Shown here: positions 1 through 12,427 of the stretch, piece by piece
How the letters are laid out: every line of letters starts with the position of its first letter
Numbering within the stretch: position 1 is the first letter of the stretch
Assembly (NCBI GenBank): GCA_024196135.1
Contig: JAMQCK010000084.1
Coordinates: 19,573 to 83,572 of the forward strand
Direction: 5' to 3'
From: Pleurotus ostreatus/Saccharomyces cerevisiae fusant
Lineage: Eukaryota; Opisthokonta
Length of the DNA: 64,000 bases
Notes under the pieces: model-generated
Told to the model about the DNA's origin: nothing
The model's input: the letters and a program-made list of their open reading frames with translations, nothing else
The model's database searches: none
Made by a program: the position numbers and the translations under genes

Positions 1-628
1 CTGCGGATCGCACGACCGCCAGCGTCGGCGAGCTGTCCGCCTCCCACAGCAGGTCCGCTAGGCGCGTGAGCAGCCTGCCCGGCAGATTGTGCGCGATCAC
101 GATGCTGAAGGACGTGAGGTAGCCCGGGTCCTTGTCTAGAAGCTCTTCTAGCGACTTCGTGTTCGCCTGCCCGTCCACGCTGTCATTGAGCTCGCGCAGG
201 AGGCGCACCTCTTCCTCCGCACGCAGCTTGCCGATGCTGTCCTGCGCCTCGAGGAAGAAGTTGTTTCCACCGTCTTCTGGGGATACCCGCGCGTCATCGA
301 GGATGGTGAAGTGACCTATGCCGGGGAGGACGAGGTTCTTGAGGATGGAGGTGCTGGTCGCGGTGCCGGAGATGACCAATATACGCGACTCTTCGAGCGC
401 GGCTTGCCCGGTGGCGGCCCACAATCTGATCAAAGAGGTCAGCGGGGTGCTTGGGATGACATTAATATGCGACGCACCGCAGCTGGCGATCGTAGCGCCT
501 GGTCTTGCTGTCTGGCTGACCACTGCATCATGTAAGCGCCCTCGTCCTTGCAGACATACACAGTTGACGCACTCCACAATCACAGCTGTGGTGGCCTGGG
601 GAATCTCCTGAGACTCTTGCTGCTGCAT
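1..628 (-). CDS. ULA1: NEDD8-activating enzyme E1 regulatory subunit (APP-BP1/ULA1), N-terminal part
   Basis: This is the regulatory partner of UBA3 in the heterodimeric E1 that activates NEDD8 for cullin modification. Only the first roughly 170 residues lie in the window; the gene runs off the left edge. Reading the minus strand, exon 1 starts at ATG 628 (MQQQESQEIPQ...) and ends at 573, a 50-nt GT-AG intron follows (572-523), and exon 2 ends in the family signature YDRQLR, joined across a second intron of about 52 nt to LWAATGQAALEESR. The ThiF-like segment continues with NLVLPGIGHFTILD and a GNNFFLE block typical of APP-BP1. The joined frame stays open to position 1. The family match is clear from the YDRQLRLW and NLVLPGIG motifs; the C-terminal half cannot be checked here. 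Confidence 0.9.
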   Translation of the reverse strand, partial: MQQQESQEIPQATTAVIVECVNCVCLQGRGRLHDAVVSQTARPGATIASCGASHINVIPSTPLTSLIRLWAATGQAALEESRILVISGTATSTSILKNLVLPGIGHFTILDDARVSPEDGGNNFFLEAQDSIGKLRAEEEVRLLRELNDSVDGQANTKSLEELLDKDPGYLTSFSIVIAHNLPGRLLTRLADLLWEADSSPTLAVVRSA

Positions 629-1016
629 CGCGCTGAAGTTAGATGAGAGTTAAGGACAAGGTACACGGCGCGTGAACGCGTCGCTGCATCCATCAATGAT
701 CGCGAAGAACAAAGGTGTCCATATCTGGAAGGCCATTGTTCTTGCTTGAGCGCCTGCCTCGACAATGACATCCGTGTTCTGGAAAGTGGACAGCTAGTGA
801 GCAAGGGATGAGATGACATTCTCCTGGATGGATTTTATCACTAGCTATAAGCGTGGCGTGTGCTTTCATTCGATGGCACTAGCGCTCACAGCGAAGAAAT
901 CGAAGGCACAACATAGAAACCCATATTACATCCGGTATTACAGAAGCATTACACATATACTACGGTATATCCCACAATGCACGAGCAGAAAAACCAAGTC
1001 GCAAGGCTTCTCAGCC

Positions 1017-3136
1017 TCACATAACTACACACCTCACATCCTCCGGCGTCAACCCCAACTCCTCCAACTGCTCCTCCGCCGCCTCCTTCTCATTCGCCCG
1101 CAACTTCTTCCGAGCCTCCACCGGGAACCAATCCTCAATAAAGTTGATCAGGGCCCAATCCACATTCGCTATGTGGCGCACGTTCGTCAGCCAGCCTTGT
1201 CCACATTTGGGCAACCTTATATGAACGGACACTCACATCGGTCCGCCTGCAGCACCACATTCGCGCGGCACATCGGGCACTGCCCCTTCCCGCGCTTCTG
1301 CATCTTGACGAGGCACCGGACGCAGAAGAGGTGGCCGCACGCCAACCTAATCAGCGCGTTAGTTTGTGGGTACTGTACATCATTTGTGGGCACATCATAA
1401 AAGGGCCTTCCACAAAAGGGAAAAAGAGATTCATGAGAAGCCAACGACTCGGCACGTACCGAATGGGCTTGAACGCGACGTCGGTGCAGATAAGGCACGA
1501 GTAGTCCTCCAAGTGCGGGATGATGGGCAGCAGCGTCTCCGTCATGGACTGGACGAGCAGGTGCGCGAGCGAGTTTGCGGATGGGTTACTCTGCAGGAGG
1601 TCGATGATCGCCGCCTGGTTCTGGCGCATCAGCGCGCCGTGCCCGCTATCGGGGTCTTGGGAAGGAGGAGCCAATATGAGCCCGAATTTCTGCGAAGCCA
1701 ACTCCCGATTGTCGAGTGGCAGCGCCGTCCGTTTGGCGTGCTTCTTCAGAATTTTGCGCAGGGCCTCGGCATTGGCGTACTGCAGCTGAAAGGCGAGGAA
1801 ATCAGCTGGCAATCGCGCGATGATAGAGTTTGAGCAGCACATACCTTCTTCACGTTGAGGATCACGGCATTCAGCTCGAGGAAGCGCTGGAGGGCCTCGC
1901 GCGATTGCGTCAATTTGAGCTTGGAGGGGTCGGCAAGACCTTGCTTGGCGATCTACTACATGTTTACACGACGGTCGTATACCTATCGAGGGAAAGCTTA
2001 CTTGGTCCGCAAACAGCTTCAGCCGTTCCTCGGCCTTCTGGATGTCCCTCTCGCCACGATTGCGCTCCCCTTGAGACTCGAAGATCTCAGCTGAGCAGAT
2101 ATCAGTATATGACGTGTCGGTAGATGATGCAGGGCTCTGACCTTCGACGTATAGCTGGAAGATGGATCGCCAGGTATATAGATCTGACTGGGCATGATAG
2201 TTAGTGGCAACTCATATAGCAAGAGATTGTACACACAGCGTTCTTGGCAGCCGAGACATGGAGCACGCCGGGATGCTCAGCAGAGGAATGTGGGGTGAAT
2301 TTGGGATTCGTGCTAGCAGTCAAGGTCAGCTCGCATATTGATATGTCGTTCACAACCTCGACTCACCTGCTGACAGGCCGGGCAGTATCACTGATACTAC
2401 GAGCCAGATCTCGGAGGGAGTGGGCGAAATCGGCCTTCAGAGACTCCAGATGCGTGGAGAGGGATTGAAGCGCGGTGAATAAGAGCGCGAAGAAAGCTTC
2501 GTCCGATGGTAGGGGTATGATTATCTCCTCGTCTGCTACTGAATCGGGGGACACATGATCGGCCGTACTGATCTCTTCCACGGCGCTAGATGTGCTTGCG
2601 TCCGTGCTCGATCGCCGCATGTCATGAAGCACGTTCATGGACGGACCCGCGCCCGAATCCGCTTCTTCCGCGTCCTCAATGGTCGGTTCATCGTCCGTGT
2701 GTATGTTGCCGCTAACGCTGCTACGGAGCCGATACAGCGTGGGTGCCAGATGGGGGAGCGACGCGCCGACGCGGAGGCGCAACCTGGGCTCGATCTTGCC
2801 GGAGGTGTGATTGAATTCGTAGACGACGCGCGGGACGCATGGGTCCCCCTCGCCTTCTGGAATAGGGCTAGGTTCGGCGCGCTGCTTCCCCTTGTCGTTT
2901 TCGGGGTGATCATGATCGTCGAGCAGCTCGTGCAGGACCTGCGGACTGAGGCCGAGCGCTGTTAGCTCGCGCACGACTTGATTGATGAGCTTCTTCAGCT
3001 ACATGCGGCGACTTTTATGAGCGCAAATTTGTATATGGTGGGTTGGGCCACGCACCTGCCTGTACTGGATCGCATTGTCCCTCAGCTCTGGGGGAAGGTC
3101 CAGAAGAAGCTGGGCGTATGTCTTGCCGAAATGCAT
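1017..3136 (-). CDS. SPX-RING protein (putative E3 ubiquitin ligase linked to phosphate sensing)
   Basis: The protein combines an N-terminal SPX domain, which in other proteins binds inositol pyrophosphates, with a C3HC4 RING finger near the C terminus, the architecture of plant NLA and of fungal SPX-RING proteins. The start at 3136 gives MHFGKTYAQLLLDLPPELRD, a classic SPX beginning. About 170 residues of acidic, low-complexity sequence follow (2360-2950) before SPX helices resume (SDLYTWRSIFQLY, then YANAEALRKILKKHAKR near 1790). The RING is CLIC, then after an intron ACGHLFCVRC and CPMC (about 1270-1490). The C terminus (FIEDWFPVEARKKL) resembles that of other fungal members. At least seven exons joined by short introns are needed, and some small exon edges near 1980-2300 are uncertain. 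Substrate and phosphate role are inferred from family. Confidence 0.85.
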
Positions 3137-4454
3137 GCGTGATCACACTACGTCGAGGGCGCGTAAGACAGAGAAGTACAGACACAGCGGCCGCTCAGTC
3201 TCTAGATGCATAAGATGCTGAGGTGCGAATGCAGGTAGCTCGGACTCTTGGTAGATGACTGTCGAATGAAACATGCGCTCACCTCTCTCGTCGCCTGAAG
3301 AAGGAGAATGTGGCGTAATCGCCTTATTTGGTAAGAAATGCTTTTGATGCGATGTCCACGTGCTTTCAACAATTACTTCGACGACTTTCGCTCGCCTCCT
3401 GGCCGCCTGTGCGGTAGCGCAGTGTCGCGCTCTTCGGACGTGCTGCACGGCGCGGGGGAGCGCACATGCCTACTCTGGACCAGAGTAAATCGACTTCATC
3501 ACTTGTATCGAATACAGCAATCCAGTCCACTGTCTCAGCATTCCGATTCTTCCAACTCAGCGACACTCCGTGGACTTCGCTGAATGCTCGAGTCGGATCG
3601 GGACATACGCGCGGAAGCCAATTCTAGGGTTTGATAGGGCAACTAAGGCCACCCTATATGCCTGAGGTAGGCCTAAGGTGTGGTCCAGCCGACCGATACT
3701 GTATCGCGAGAACCGCCGAATGGACCTATATGCCACCTCGCCTCCCCGTGTTCGGCACGCTCTCCGTGGCATCGATAGTATGGAAAATACGATTTGGTCA
3801 ATCGCTGTACAGCTTAGCTGTGAGAACGGAAAGACGTTGGTCGCCGGTCGATATGCACACTACTGGAAAGAGATGTGAGCAGCGAAAGAGCACTTCCTGA
3901 ATATATGTGTGAGTTCGCCTTGTACTTTCGAGACTTCCTTCTGGGTCATGCTGACCTACATGCGCAGTAAGAACCCTGAAGAACCGCGGAAGAATGCCCT
4001 CCTGCAGGATCGGTGCAGGATCGCGGCTGGAGGACGATCATCGACCGGCATGCGCCTGTGTCCCAAGATGGGCTAGCGCTGTGACTGATTGGACCCACAT
4101 CACCGTCACAACCAGCTTTTCTGCATAAAAGCTGGCGCTCTGAAGGCCTCTGGCTGCTCTCAACCGCATCCCCAGGTCCCCCCGAGCCCGCTCGAATATT
4201 TGACGCCCAAATCCCGACCGAAATCGAGCCCTTCCGCGCGCTTTTGCACGATCTGCCCCCACCTCCGTCATAGTCACGCCTGCTTCTCTCGGCGATCTGA
4301 TCACGGTAAGCCGCCGTGCTTCGCCGGTCGGTCCGCCGCTGACCAGCCCCCTCCCTCGGCATTTTCTGGCGGTGTTGTATTATTGCGTTTGACCCTGTCA
4401 TCACTTCATGCGACGACTGGCGCCCACGATGCGATTGCATTTTTCGTCCTCCAG
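3137..4454. other. Intergenic, divergent promoters of the SPX-RING and forkhead genes
   Basis: No coding region with recognisable domains or plausible spliced exons was found. Open frames here are short and lack family signatures. The stretch should hold both divergent promoters. Confidence 0.5.
3357..3362. promoter_or_regulatory. CACGTG site upstream of the SPX-RING gene
   Basis: A perfect CACGTG lies about 220 bp before the SPX-RING start codon. In ascomycete yeasts this core is bound by bHLH factors, including Pho4 in the phosphate response. Use here is inference; one hexamer can occur by chance. Confidence 0.3.
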
Positions 4455-6106
4455 ATGTCTGGAGGACCCATCCCATTTGGCGGCCTCGACTTTACGAGGC
4501 GCCAATCGAGCGATTTTTTGCTGCTCCCTGTATCCTACCATAGCCCTACCGAGGAGCACGACAACGTGCCCTACGCTGGAGGAGGCGGACAGCAGGACAG
4601 CCAATCGCCTGGCAATTCTCCTCCCCAGCCGCCGCCGCCTTCTTTTACCTACCCTTTTCCCGACAGCGGCGCCAATGCCCCGCTCTACGGGCAGCAGTTT
4701 GGCTACCCGCCGCAGCCAGCGCAGCCGGTACGTAGGCCGTTACTCGCATACGATAGCACGCCTGATTTCTACCTACTCGCAGCATCCCTACGCGGGCGCG
4801 GTGCCTCTACAGCAGCCCTACTACCATCCCGTACCCCAGGCTCAGGAGCCATTGTTCTCGCTCCAGGCTCAGCACCCCTTGCAGAATTATCCCCCGCGTG
4901 AGTCTCATTGTGCCACATATCGAGGCGTCTCTGACTCTTGCTCCGTCCAGAGAGTTACGGCCCTCGCTCGTACGAACAATCGATCCATGCACAGACCGCT
5001 TCGCCCCCGCTCGAACAACTCTACTCGAGCAACATGTATCTGCACCCGCCTCCTCCTGCCAGCGACTCGTCCAGCTCTCCCGAGGCCTCGGAGGAGCCGG
5101 AGGTCAACGCTATTTTGATAGCGCGCGACGAACAGAATGAAGCCTACATCCGTAACAAGCTGAGAGTCCCCGACAGCGTCCCCGTCAACCTCGATCTTGT
5201 CAGGCAGCGCGGGCGTGAGCGCCCCGAAGCATCCCTGCCTACCCTCGCGATGCTCGCTATACAGGGCTGCTCGCGCAGCCCGAAGGAGCTCACGCTGAAC
5301 GAGATAGCACAGACGATCGAGCAGCATTTTACTTGGTATGGCGACGGGAAAACGAACTGGAAGGTGCGTGTACATTTTCTGTACATCAAGCTGCATTCCT
5401 CAAAAAATTGCAGGCCTCCATCCGTCACGCCCTCTCCTTGCACAAGATATTCAGGCGCCGTTCGCGCCGCGACGTCGAGGGAGGCGGACGCGGAGGCTAT
5501 TGGCACCTCGACTTCAGTGACGGCGAAGGTACGAAGCGCAGCCGCAAGCGCACCTCGCGCGCCCAGCGCTTTGCTAGGGACGACGATGACTTTGACCAGA
5601 GCACCGAGGAAGAGCCCGGAAGTTCCGAGTCTGTTGACGACGACGACACCGCGTCCACTGGCAGCAGCGGCAGGCATGCGCCTTACCCTGCCGCCTCCAC
5701 CTCTTCCTCCTCTTCGACCCGCGGCGGCCTCCCCGCCGCCCGCGGTCGCCGCCCCGATCGTCTCGGAGCCTCGCCGCTCCCTGCTGGCGCAGGGTCCCCA
5801 GGCACGAGCACCGCCAGTCCGCCGCAGGTATTCATCCCCTACGCGCCCCGCCAGCCGCCTTTTGAGGCGGCGGGGCCGTCGCGGCTCCCCGCTGGTGGCA
5901 TTTCGCGCGGCGGGGGCGCCAGCCCCGCTGGGCAGTACGGTCGTGGTGGCCTGCCGGGAGGCGCGGGCGAGCGTGACGCTCGCTTTGCGCCGGCCGGCTC
6001 CAGCACCGCGCGGGGCGCCCACATTCGGCCCCACGGGCCTGCTCACCGTGGTGGCCGCCCTGCGGGCGAGCCCGCGCAGGACCGGAAGGGCAAGGGGCGT
6101 GGCTAA
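4455..6106 (+). CDS. Forkhead (winged-helix) transcription factor
   Basis: A nuclear DNA-binding regulator. From ATG 4455 the protein begins MSGGPIPFGG; three introns (about 4728-4783, 4898-4950 and 5364-5413) join four exons into a protein of about 500 residues. The forkhead domain lies around residues 217-310: LPTLAMLAIQG, then ELTLNEIAQTIEQHF, then after the third intron the recognition helix ASIRHALSLHKIF and the wing end GYWHLDF. The intron falls exactly between NWK and ASIRH. The N terminus is rich in P, Q and Y; the C-terminal 200 residues are acidic, then G, R and P-rich with RG clusters. The usual KPPYSY start is replaced by RPEASLPTLAML and NSIRH by ASIRH, so it is a diverged member. 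Which subfamily (FKH, HCM1, FHL1) is not clear. Confidence 0.85.
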
Positions 6107-7125
6107 ACGGTTGCGATGCCGAGGCCTTTATTTGCTACCAGCTCGTGCGCGAGAACGGCCATTGCACCCTTGTTGCATTCTGAATTTCTGCTGTCCGATT
6201 CAAGACATCCGACAGCGACCCTCGCTAATTTCCATGTTCTGTATGGGTTATTGTACCTTTTGACCGTGTCCTCTGTGTTGCTTGCTTTCTACGTGGCTTT
6301 GTATAGCTATTGTCATAAATCCTCTGTAGCCTGGTGCTACTCGCTAAAAATCACCTTCTATATTCTTCGCAATCCTTGTTGTCTGCAGTATCTAGTGTCG
6401 ACATGCTCTTACCTGTGTACTGCACTTCCGTAATGTATTTTGTTTGCACTGGCTTATATCCGAGAGCTTATTCGCGCCCTGTGCCACCTGCCTGGATACA
6501 ACCTCTTTAGCGTGCTTTCGTTTCAGTAAACTCATCCCTCACCCTGGACGTGGTTACATATACTCAATATGTATCGGGCCAGGTACAAGTTCCCAGGTCA
6601 ACCGATTTTGAGGGCGGAGAACGATGGCACACAGGAGACACGGCAATGGCCATTAGCCTTGCATGGGAATTTCAGCGATCGCTTCTCACGAAGGCACTTC
6701 TTCAAAAGGTGCTTACGCTCTCGATCAGCGTCTCTTTACAAAAGGAAGCCTCATCTTTACTACGTCGCTTGCTTTACCTTCCCGCAACTCCTGTATCGAT
6801 GCCATGTCCTTCGTGCCTCCCACCTGCTCATGCAAGGCCGTCGAGATAACCGTAGCAAACGATACACGGTCCGGTAATGGTCCCTGAAAAGCCGCTGTGC
6901 TCTGAAAAGTGACTCAAATATCTTTACACGGTACATTAACTGCCTTCCTCGCCAAGTCTTGCAATTAACAACGATCGTGTAGGCGCGCATGGGTCCACAA
7001 TGTTCAACAAGACGCGTGGCACGTGACTATTGATCGCGTCGCGGACTGGCGTAATTTCCGCTTCGGGACGACGCGTCGCTTGTCTCCGTCCTCCATCATC
7101 TTGACAGCCATTATTGCAGCTACAG
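6107..7125. other. Intergenic between forkhead gene and DNA2
   Basis: T-rich 3' flank of the forkhead gene followed by the DNA2 promoter. A CACGTG at 7020-7025 sits about 100 bp before the DNA2 start. No gene is supported. Confidence 0.5.
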
Positions 7126-10100
7126 ATGCCCGCTGCAAACCCAACGAAAGAGGAAGAAGATGCCTTCATGGCTGGCTTGATATCTGATCTGGACGAGTCC
7201 TTCTGGAACGCGCAACCTTCGCCAGACTCGTCCCCAGTGAAGAGGAGATCACCAGCAAAGCGCCGACGCGTCGAATCGCCCGAAAAGACCAGAACTCTTC
7301 CTCTGAGCCCTCTTGCTAGCAGGACCCCCATTACACCGACGCGGAAGCGCCATGCGGCTGCCACTGACTTTGATATGGGCGATTTCCTAACCGGATGTGA
7401 CGACTGGGATCTGGACAACGTGTCGGACATGCTGTCCCCCAAGAAAGTCAAAGCAGAAGGACCGATTGTGGAGGTACGTGCCTGTGATATACACTGTAAT
7501 CAAGGTAACTGAGATCGTACAGCCTGCGCCGCGATTCCTGCGGGAGCCATGCACACGATGTGTGGTGGAGTCCATAACGGATGACTTTGACTGCAAGGTA
7601 CGCAACCAGCCATAAGCCATGACTTTGTCCTTATTCCAGGCAGAGCTTGGTGGTTCGCGTCGATGGTACGGATGAACTACGCTCAGTACTTCTGCGCGAT
7701 CACTGGCGCTTTATGGACATTCGCTCGGGTAAGCAACACCTAAGGCTACCTTTCTCTCTCTGACGTATGACCAGGCGACATATTGAACATTCTGGGTCAA
7801 TTTGAGCTCCTTCCCGCCTCTTCCTCTCGTCTCACTTCACAAATCATCATCACCTCCACGCGCAATCTCCTCATTCACCACCCTGACATCCTCATGACTG
7901 CTACCGCTATTGCCAACGCGCCGCAGTGCCGCCGCAAGCCCCTTCTCTCGTCGCTCGTGCGCTCTTCGTCAGATGTGACACCGGCGCTGGTGTGGGGGAA
8001 TATGTTGCACGAGGTCATGCAGTCATGTTTCCGAGCGTCACGGTGGGATGACAAGTGGTTTGAGGAGCGAATCGACGAGGTCGTGCGCAATGGCCTAGGC
8101 GAGCTTGTCAAAATAGACGCGACGATTGAAATGGCCAAGGGCGAGCTGCACAAGCGCGCCGCAGGTCTCCGTGCGTTCTCCCAGCGTTACATCGCAGACT
8201 TGCCCAAGGTAAAATGCCTTCATCCACTCGCCCTACACAGCGACTAATGCTCTAACAGGATGAAGCAGAGCTCACTGATACTCGCGACAAGCAAGAAAAG
8301 AAGCTGCTCGCCATCGCCCGCATCTTCGACATCGAAGAGGACATCTGGTCGCCCACTTATGGCCTGAAGGGCAAGCTCGACGCTACTATCGACGCCGTCA
8401 TCTCCGAACGCAAGACCACCAACGACAAAGCCGTCCTCAAACGCGGACCCAAGCCCTTCGAGATCAAGACAGGGCGCACGACCGCCGTCCTGGAGCACCG
8501 TGCGCAGACGATGCTGTACTGTCTCCTGGCGGCAGAGCGGTACGGCGTCGAGGTTCCCTCGGGTTTGCTGTACTACACGCAGCATGACGAAGTCGTCAAC
8601 GTGCCGTCGAACCATCATGAGATTCGGGGGTTACTGTCGGCGCGGAACGAGATGGCGGCCTATATGATGCGACGTATGCGTGTTCCGAAGCGTCAGACGG
8701 CATGCGAGGAGGCGCCTGTGGAAGAGGCTTTCCTGCCGCCTACCATTGACGATGAGCGTGTCTGCAAGCGGTGCTATGCGCTTGACACTTGCATGTTGTA
8801 CCGCAAGGCAAGTTTGATTCTGTCTGATTTCGCCCTTGCCTAATATACTCTCTTGCCCAGGCTGTTGAGAACGTTACCGACACCCAATCGCCCATCGCCG
8901 ACACCTACGAACTGAAGACCGGTCATCTCACTGCTACGCAAACCGAGTTCTTCAAGAAGTGGGAAGCGCTTATCGCGTTGGAGGAACAAGACCTCGTACG
9001 CTTCCGGAAGGAACTATGGACCATGGGCGCCGCAGAACGCGAGAAAGCAGGCCGCTGTTTCAGCAACATGGTCCTCGACGAGTCCTTCGTGGCGTCCGAC
9101 GGACCCTCCATCTACTCCAAGCATGACACTGCCGCCGCCAACAGGATCCACAGCTTCACCTACCGCTTTTCTCGCCTGGCAGACTCATCCACCGGCTCCC
9201 TTCTAAACGGCCACATGTCCGTCGGCGACGCCATCACCGTCTCCATCGAACCCCACCTCCTCGCCCTCGCGCGCGGCTTCATCCTCCACCTCACCCCGCA
9301 CGAGGTCATCCTCGGCGTTGACCACGAGCTCGACTGCAGCATGCTGCGCACGCGGCTCACCCTCCTCAACGGCACCGCCACCCTCATCGACCCCATCGTC
9401 TTCCGCGTCGACCGCGACGAGCTGTTCAGCGGCATGGGGCGCGTGCGCGATAATCTCGCGCAGCTGTTCTACGCCGAGGGCGACACCGCGCGCCTCCGCC
9501 TCGTCGTCGACCTGCAGCCGCCGCGCTTCATCGAGGGTTTCCACCTGCCGCCCGAGGTCGCGTCTTACTGCGTCAACCTCAATGCGAACCAGCAGGAGGC
9601 GCTGCAGCGCGTCCTGGCTGCGGAGGACTACGCCTTGTTGCTCGGCATGCCGGGCACAGGGAAGACGACAGTCATCGCGGCGCTGATCCGCGTGCTGGTC
9701 AGTATGGGGAAGAGCGTTTTGTTGACGTCGTATACGCATTCGGCGGTGGACACGATCTTGAGGAAGTTGAAAGATGATTGTGACTTTGGGATTTTGCGGC
9801 TGGGGAATGTGGACAAGGTTGGTTCTCATTGCTGAGACAACTAGAAAACAGCTGACGGGTTCGAAGGTACACCCTGATGTCCGAGAGTTCACCTTGTCTG
9901 CGAAACGCGCTCCGACGACGATAGAGCAGCTCGAGTTCCAGCTCATGAATCCGCCGGTCGTGGCCACGACCTGCCTTTCCATCGACCAGTGAGTGATACT
10001 CTTGCGTACAGATGAGCCGCACGCTAACAAGATTTTACAGCCCCGTCTTCAGCCGTAGGAAATTCGACTACTGTATTGTCGACGAGGCTTCCCAGATTAC

Positions 10101-11310
10101 GTTGCCTACTTGCCTCGGGCCCCTACGCTCTGCGGAAAAATTCGTCCTCGTCGGCGATCACTTCCAGTTGCCTCCCTTGGTACGTACCCCTGCCTCACCA
10201 CCATACCTCACACCACCATACACGCAGCTAACCCTCACGCACAGGTTCGTAGCGCCCCTGCGCGCAAAGGCGGTCTGGAGATCTCCCTCTTCAGACGCCT
10301 ATCAGACGCGCACCCGGAAGCTGTCGTCGACCTCACATATCAATACCGCATGAACAGCGACATCATGACGCTCTCGAACACGCTCATCTACTCGAATCGT
10401 CTTCACTGCGGTAACGAGGAAGTTGCGAATCGATCCTTGGTTCTGCCGGATACCTCCTTCGTCGACAGCCTGCACGATGACGAGCAGGGCGCACAGCAAT
10501 GTTGGTTGCGAGCGTTGATAGCGGAAAGGTTTGTCTGCCGTCGCGTGCACTTTGATACTGCCAGCTGAAATTTACCGCAGTTGTAAAGCTGTCTTCGTCG
10601 ACACCGATGGTCTTCCTGCACGCGATTCCCGCGTCGGCGACCTCGTACAGAACGAAACCGAGGCGTCACTGGTCTACCAGCTCACTCAAACGCTCCTACG
10701 CTCAGGCGTTCGCGAAGAACAGATCGGCATCATCTCGCTCTACCGGCAGCAGATCAAGCTCCTCAGCCACCATCTGCAAGGGCACGATGGCATTGAGATC
10801 CTGACGGCGGACCGAAGCCAAGGTCGCGACAAAGATTGCATCATCATCTCGATGGTACGCTCGAACGACGCTGAACAGGTGCGCTATTCTCCCGATCTGG
10901 CTGTCGTACGCGAAGCTCATCCCCACTGCCAGGTCGGTGACCTTGTCAAGGACTGGCGGCGTATGAACGTCTCATTCACGCGCGCTCGGGCGAAGCTGGT
11001 CATCTTTGGCTCTCGCAAGACACTCCAGACAACACCCCTTCTCAAGGAGTTCTTTACCTTGATGGAAGGCAAGGGGTGGATTCTGCCGCTTGCGCCTGGC
11101 GCAGACACTGAGCATGCGCTGCTCTTCGACACGGTGGGCAAGTCACCTGGAAAGCGTACGGCCGAGGATGCTACACCGCAGGAGCCGGACACTCCAACGA
11201 AGGAGAACATGGCGGGCTCTCGTCCGGTCAAGAAGATCAGGGTGCGAGCAGATGAGGGCGTCTTGAAGGGCCGACCAATTCTCCACGACCTCGTCAATGA
11301 CACCATATAG
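7126..11310 (+). CDS. DNA2: DNA replication ATP-dependent helicase/nuclease DNA2
   Basis: DNA2 trims long Okazaki flaps and resects DNA ends. About ten exons give roughly 1,240 residues. The N terminus ([12 protein letters not shown]) is acidic with SP sites. The RecB-like nuclease carries [10 protein letters not shown], the GKLDATID aspartate segment, FEIKTGR and [15 protein letters not shown]. Iron-sulphur cysteines are visible as C in PQCRRKPLL and as [10 protein letters not shown], which has the C-x2-C-x5-C spacing of yeast Dna2. The SF1 helicase part has Walker [10 protein letters not shown] (about 9650), DEASQ (10084), GDHFQLPPL (10150), [11 protein letters not shown] (10803) and [10 protein letters not shown] (10965). 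The sequence ends in a basic tail ([11 protein letters not shown]). Start 7126 is the first ATG of the open exon. All key motifs are intact, so I expect an active enzyme. Confidence 0.95.
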
Positions 11311-11374
11311 GGTATACTGATCTGTCTGGATACAAGGAATAGACATCATACGGACTCACATTGTACACTACATC

Positions 11375-12348
11375 TCAATTCTTGTACGGCACATTTGGCC
11401 TCGAATACGCATAATCCCACATCTTCTCGATCTCCTCATCGGTGCCCTCATAGCCTGGGACGACGTCGCCCCGCTCGCCCACGCTGCTGAAGCCCAGCGG
11501 ACTGCGGTAGACGCCGTACATCATGTACTCGCCGCTCTGGTCCTCGGAGATCGAAATGAGCCAGAAGAGAGGCGTAAGTAGGTACCCGAGGAGCTTCACG
11601 ATCCAGGATTTGGACCGGGTGAAGAGTGGTGTGAACACCGCGCCTGGGTATGAATGCGAGAATGCCACTTTGGGATGCCTCTTCGCGAAGCCCTGAAGAA
11701 TTGTTTCAATACCACAAGTACGTGCTCACCAAAAACAAAGTCGATGCTCACCTGCAACATCAGGTCTTGCATAGTGGGGACCTCCGATGGGAGTCGCCGA
11801 ATCACATTCTTCGTGAAGTCCAGATCGTCCCAGTCGACGGGACCCCCCTTCCCCGCCCGCGCCACCGACATCACCTTCGCCTCCTCCCCTGCCTCCGCCG
11901 CCCTATCCAGCGCAGGGCTCAGGTTTTGTATCCACCGGAAGCGGCCGAAGAACATCGCCGCGAAGAGCTTGTTCACGCCCTCCTCCGTCTTCTCGCCCGT
12001 GACGGTGGTGAACTCGCCGACCGTCAGGACGAGGTAGTTGATCTTGTCGACGTCGCGCTTGGCGAGCTGCTCGCAGGCGACATCAATGTTGCGCATGAGG
12101 CTCGCCTCGCAGGGGATGAACTCGGAGAGCTGGTTGGCGGGGGCGGGGAGCGATGCGATGAGCGCGTCCGCGGCGGCCTTGTTGCGCCCGATGATGATGA
12201 GGCGCGCGTTGCCCTTGTGGTGGCGGGCGCAGGCGCGGGCCATACCACGCCCGATGCCAGAGGTGCCGCCGACGAAGACGCCAACAGGGGTTTTCGCCGA
12301 GGAAGAGACGGAGTTGTTGTACTGCTGTACGGCGGAGAGCGAAGGCAT
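11375..12348 (-). CDS. Short-chain dehydrogenase/reductase
   Basis: An NAD(P)-dependent oxidoreductase of the SDR superfamily, about 300 residues, cytosolic by the lack of any signal. Two exons: ATG 12348 (MPSLSAVQQYNNSV) to LMLQ near 11755, one intron, then GFAKRHPKVAFSHSYPGAVF from about 11695 to the stop at 11375. The dinucleotide-binding motif GGTSGIGRG lies at residues 27-35, followed by LIIIGRN and NYLVLTVGEF. The canonical catalytic YxxxK is not visible; its place is occupied by PTMQDLML. The segment after the Rossmann core has hydrophobic stretches (IVKLLGYLLTPLFWLI) typical of a fungal SDR subgroup. The substrate cannot be predicted. Confidence 0.85.
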
Positions 12349-12408
12349 AGTTGCTTGCAGAAGGTCGTAAGGGGTTTAGCTTTGAGACCCTTTAAGAACA
12401 CCGGGTCG

Positions 12409-12418
12409 GTATATATAT
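12409..12418 (-). promoter_or_regulatory. TATA box of the dehydrogenase gene
   Basis: A TATATATA run lies about 65 bp upstream of the start codon at 12348, reading the minus strand, a usual position for a core promoter in fungi. Confidence 0.5.
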
Positions 12419-12427
12419 GCAATTGAA

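Noticed and set aside
5144..6046. 300-codon minus-strand frame
   Set aside because: Antisense to the forkhead gene; its composition follows from the G/C-rich codons of the sense strand.
9203..10030. 275-codon minus-strand frame
   Set aside because: Antisense to DNA2 helicase exons and crossing its introns.
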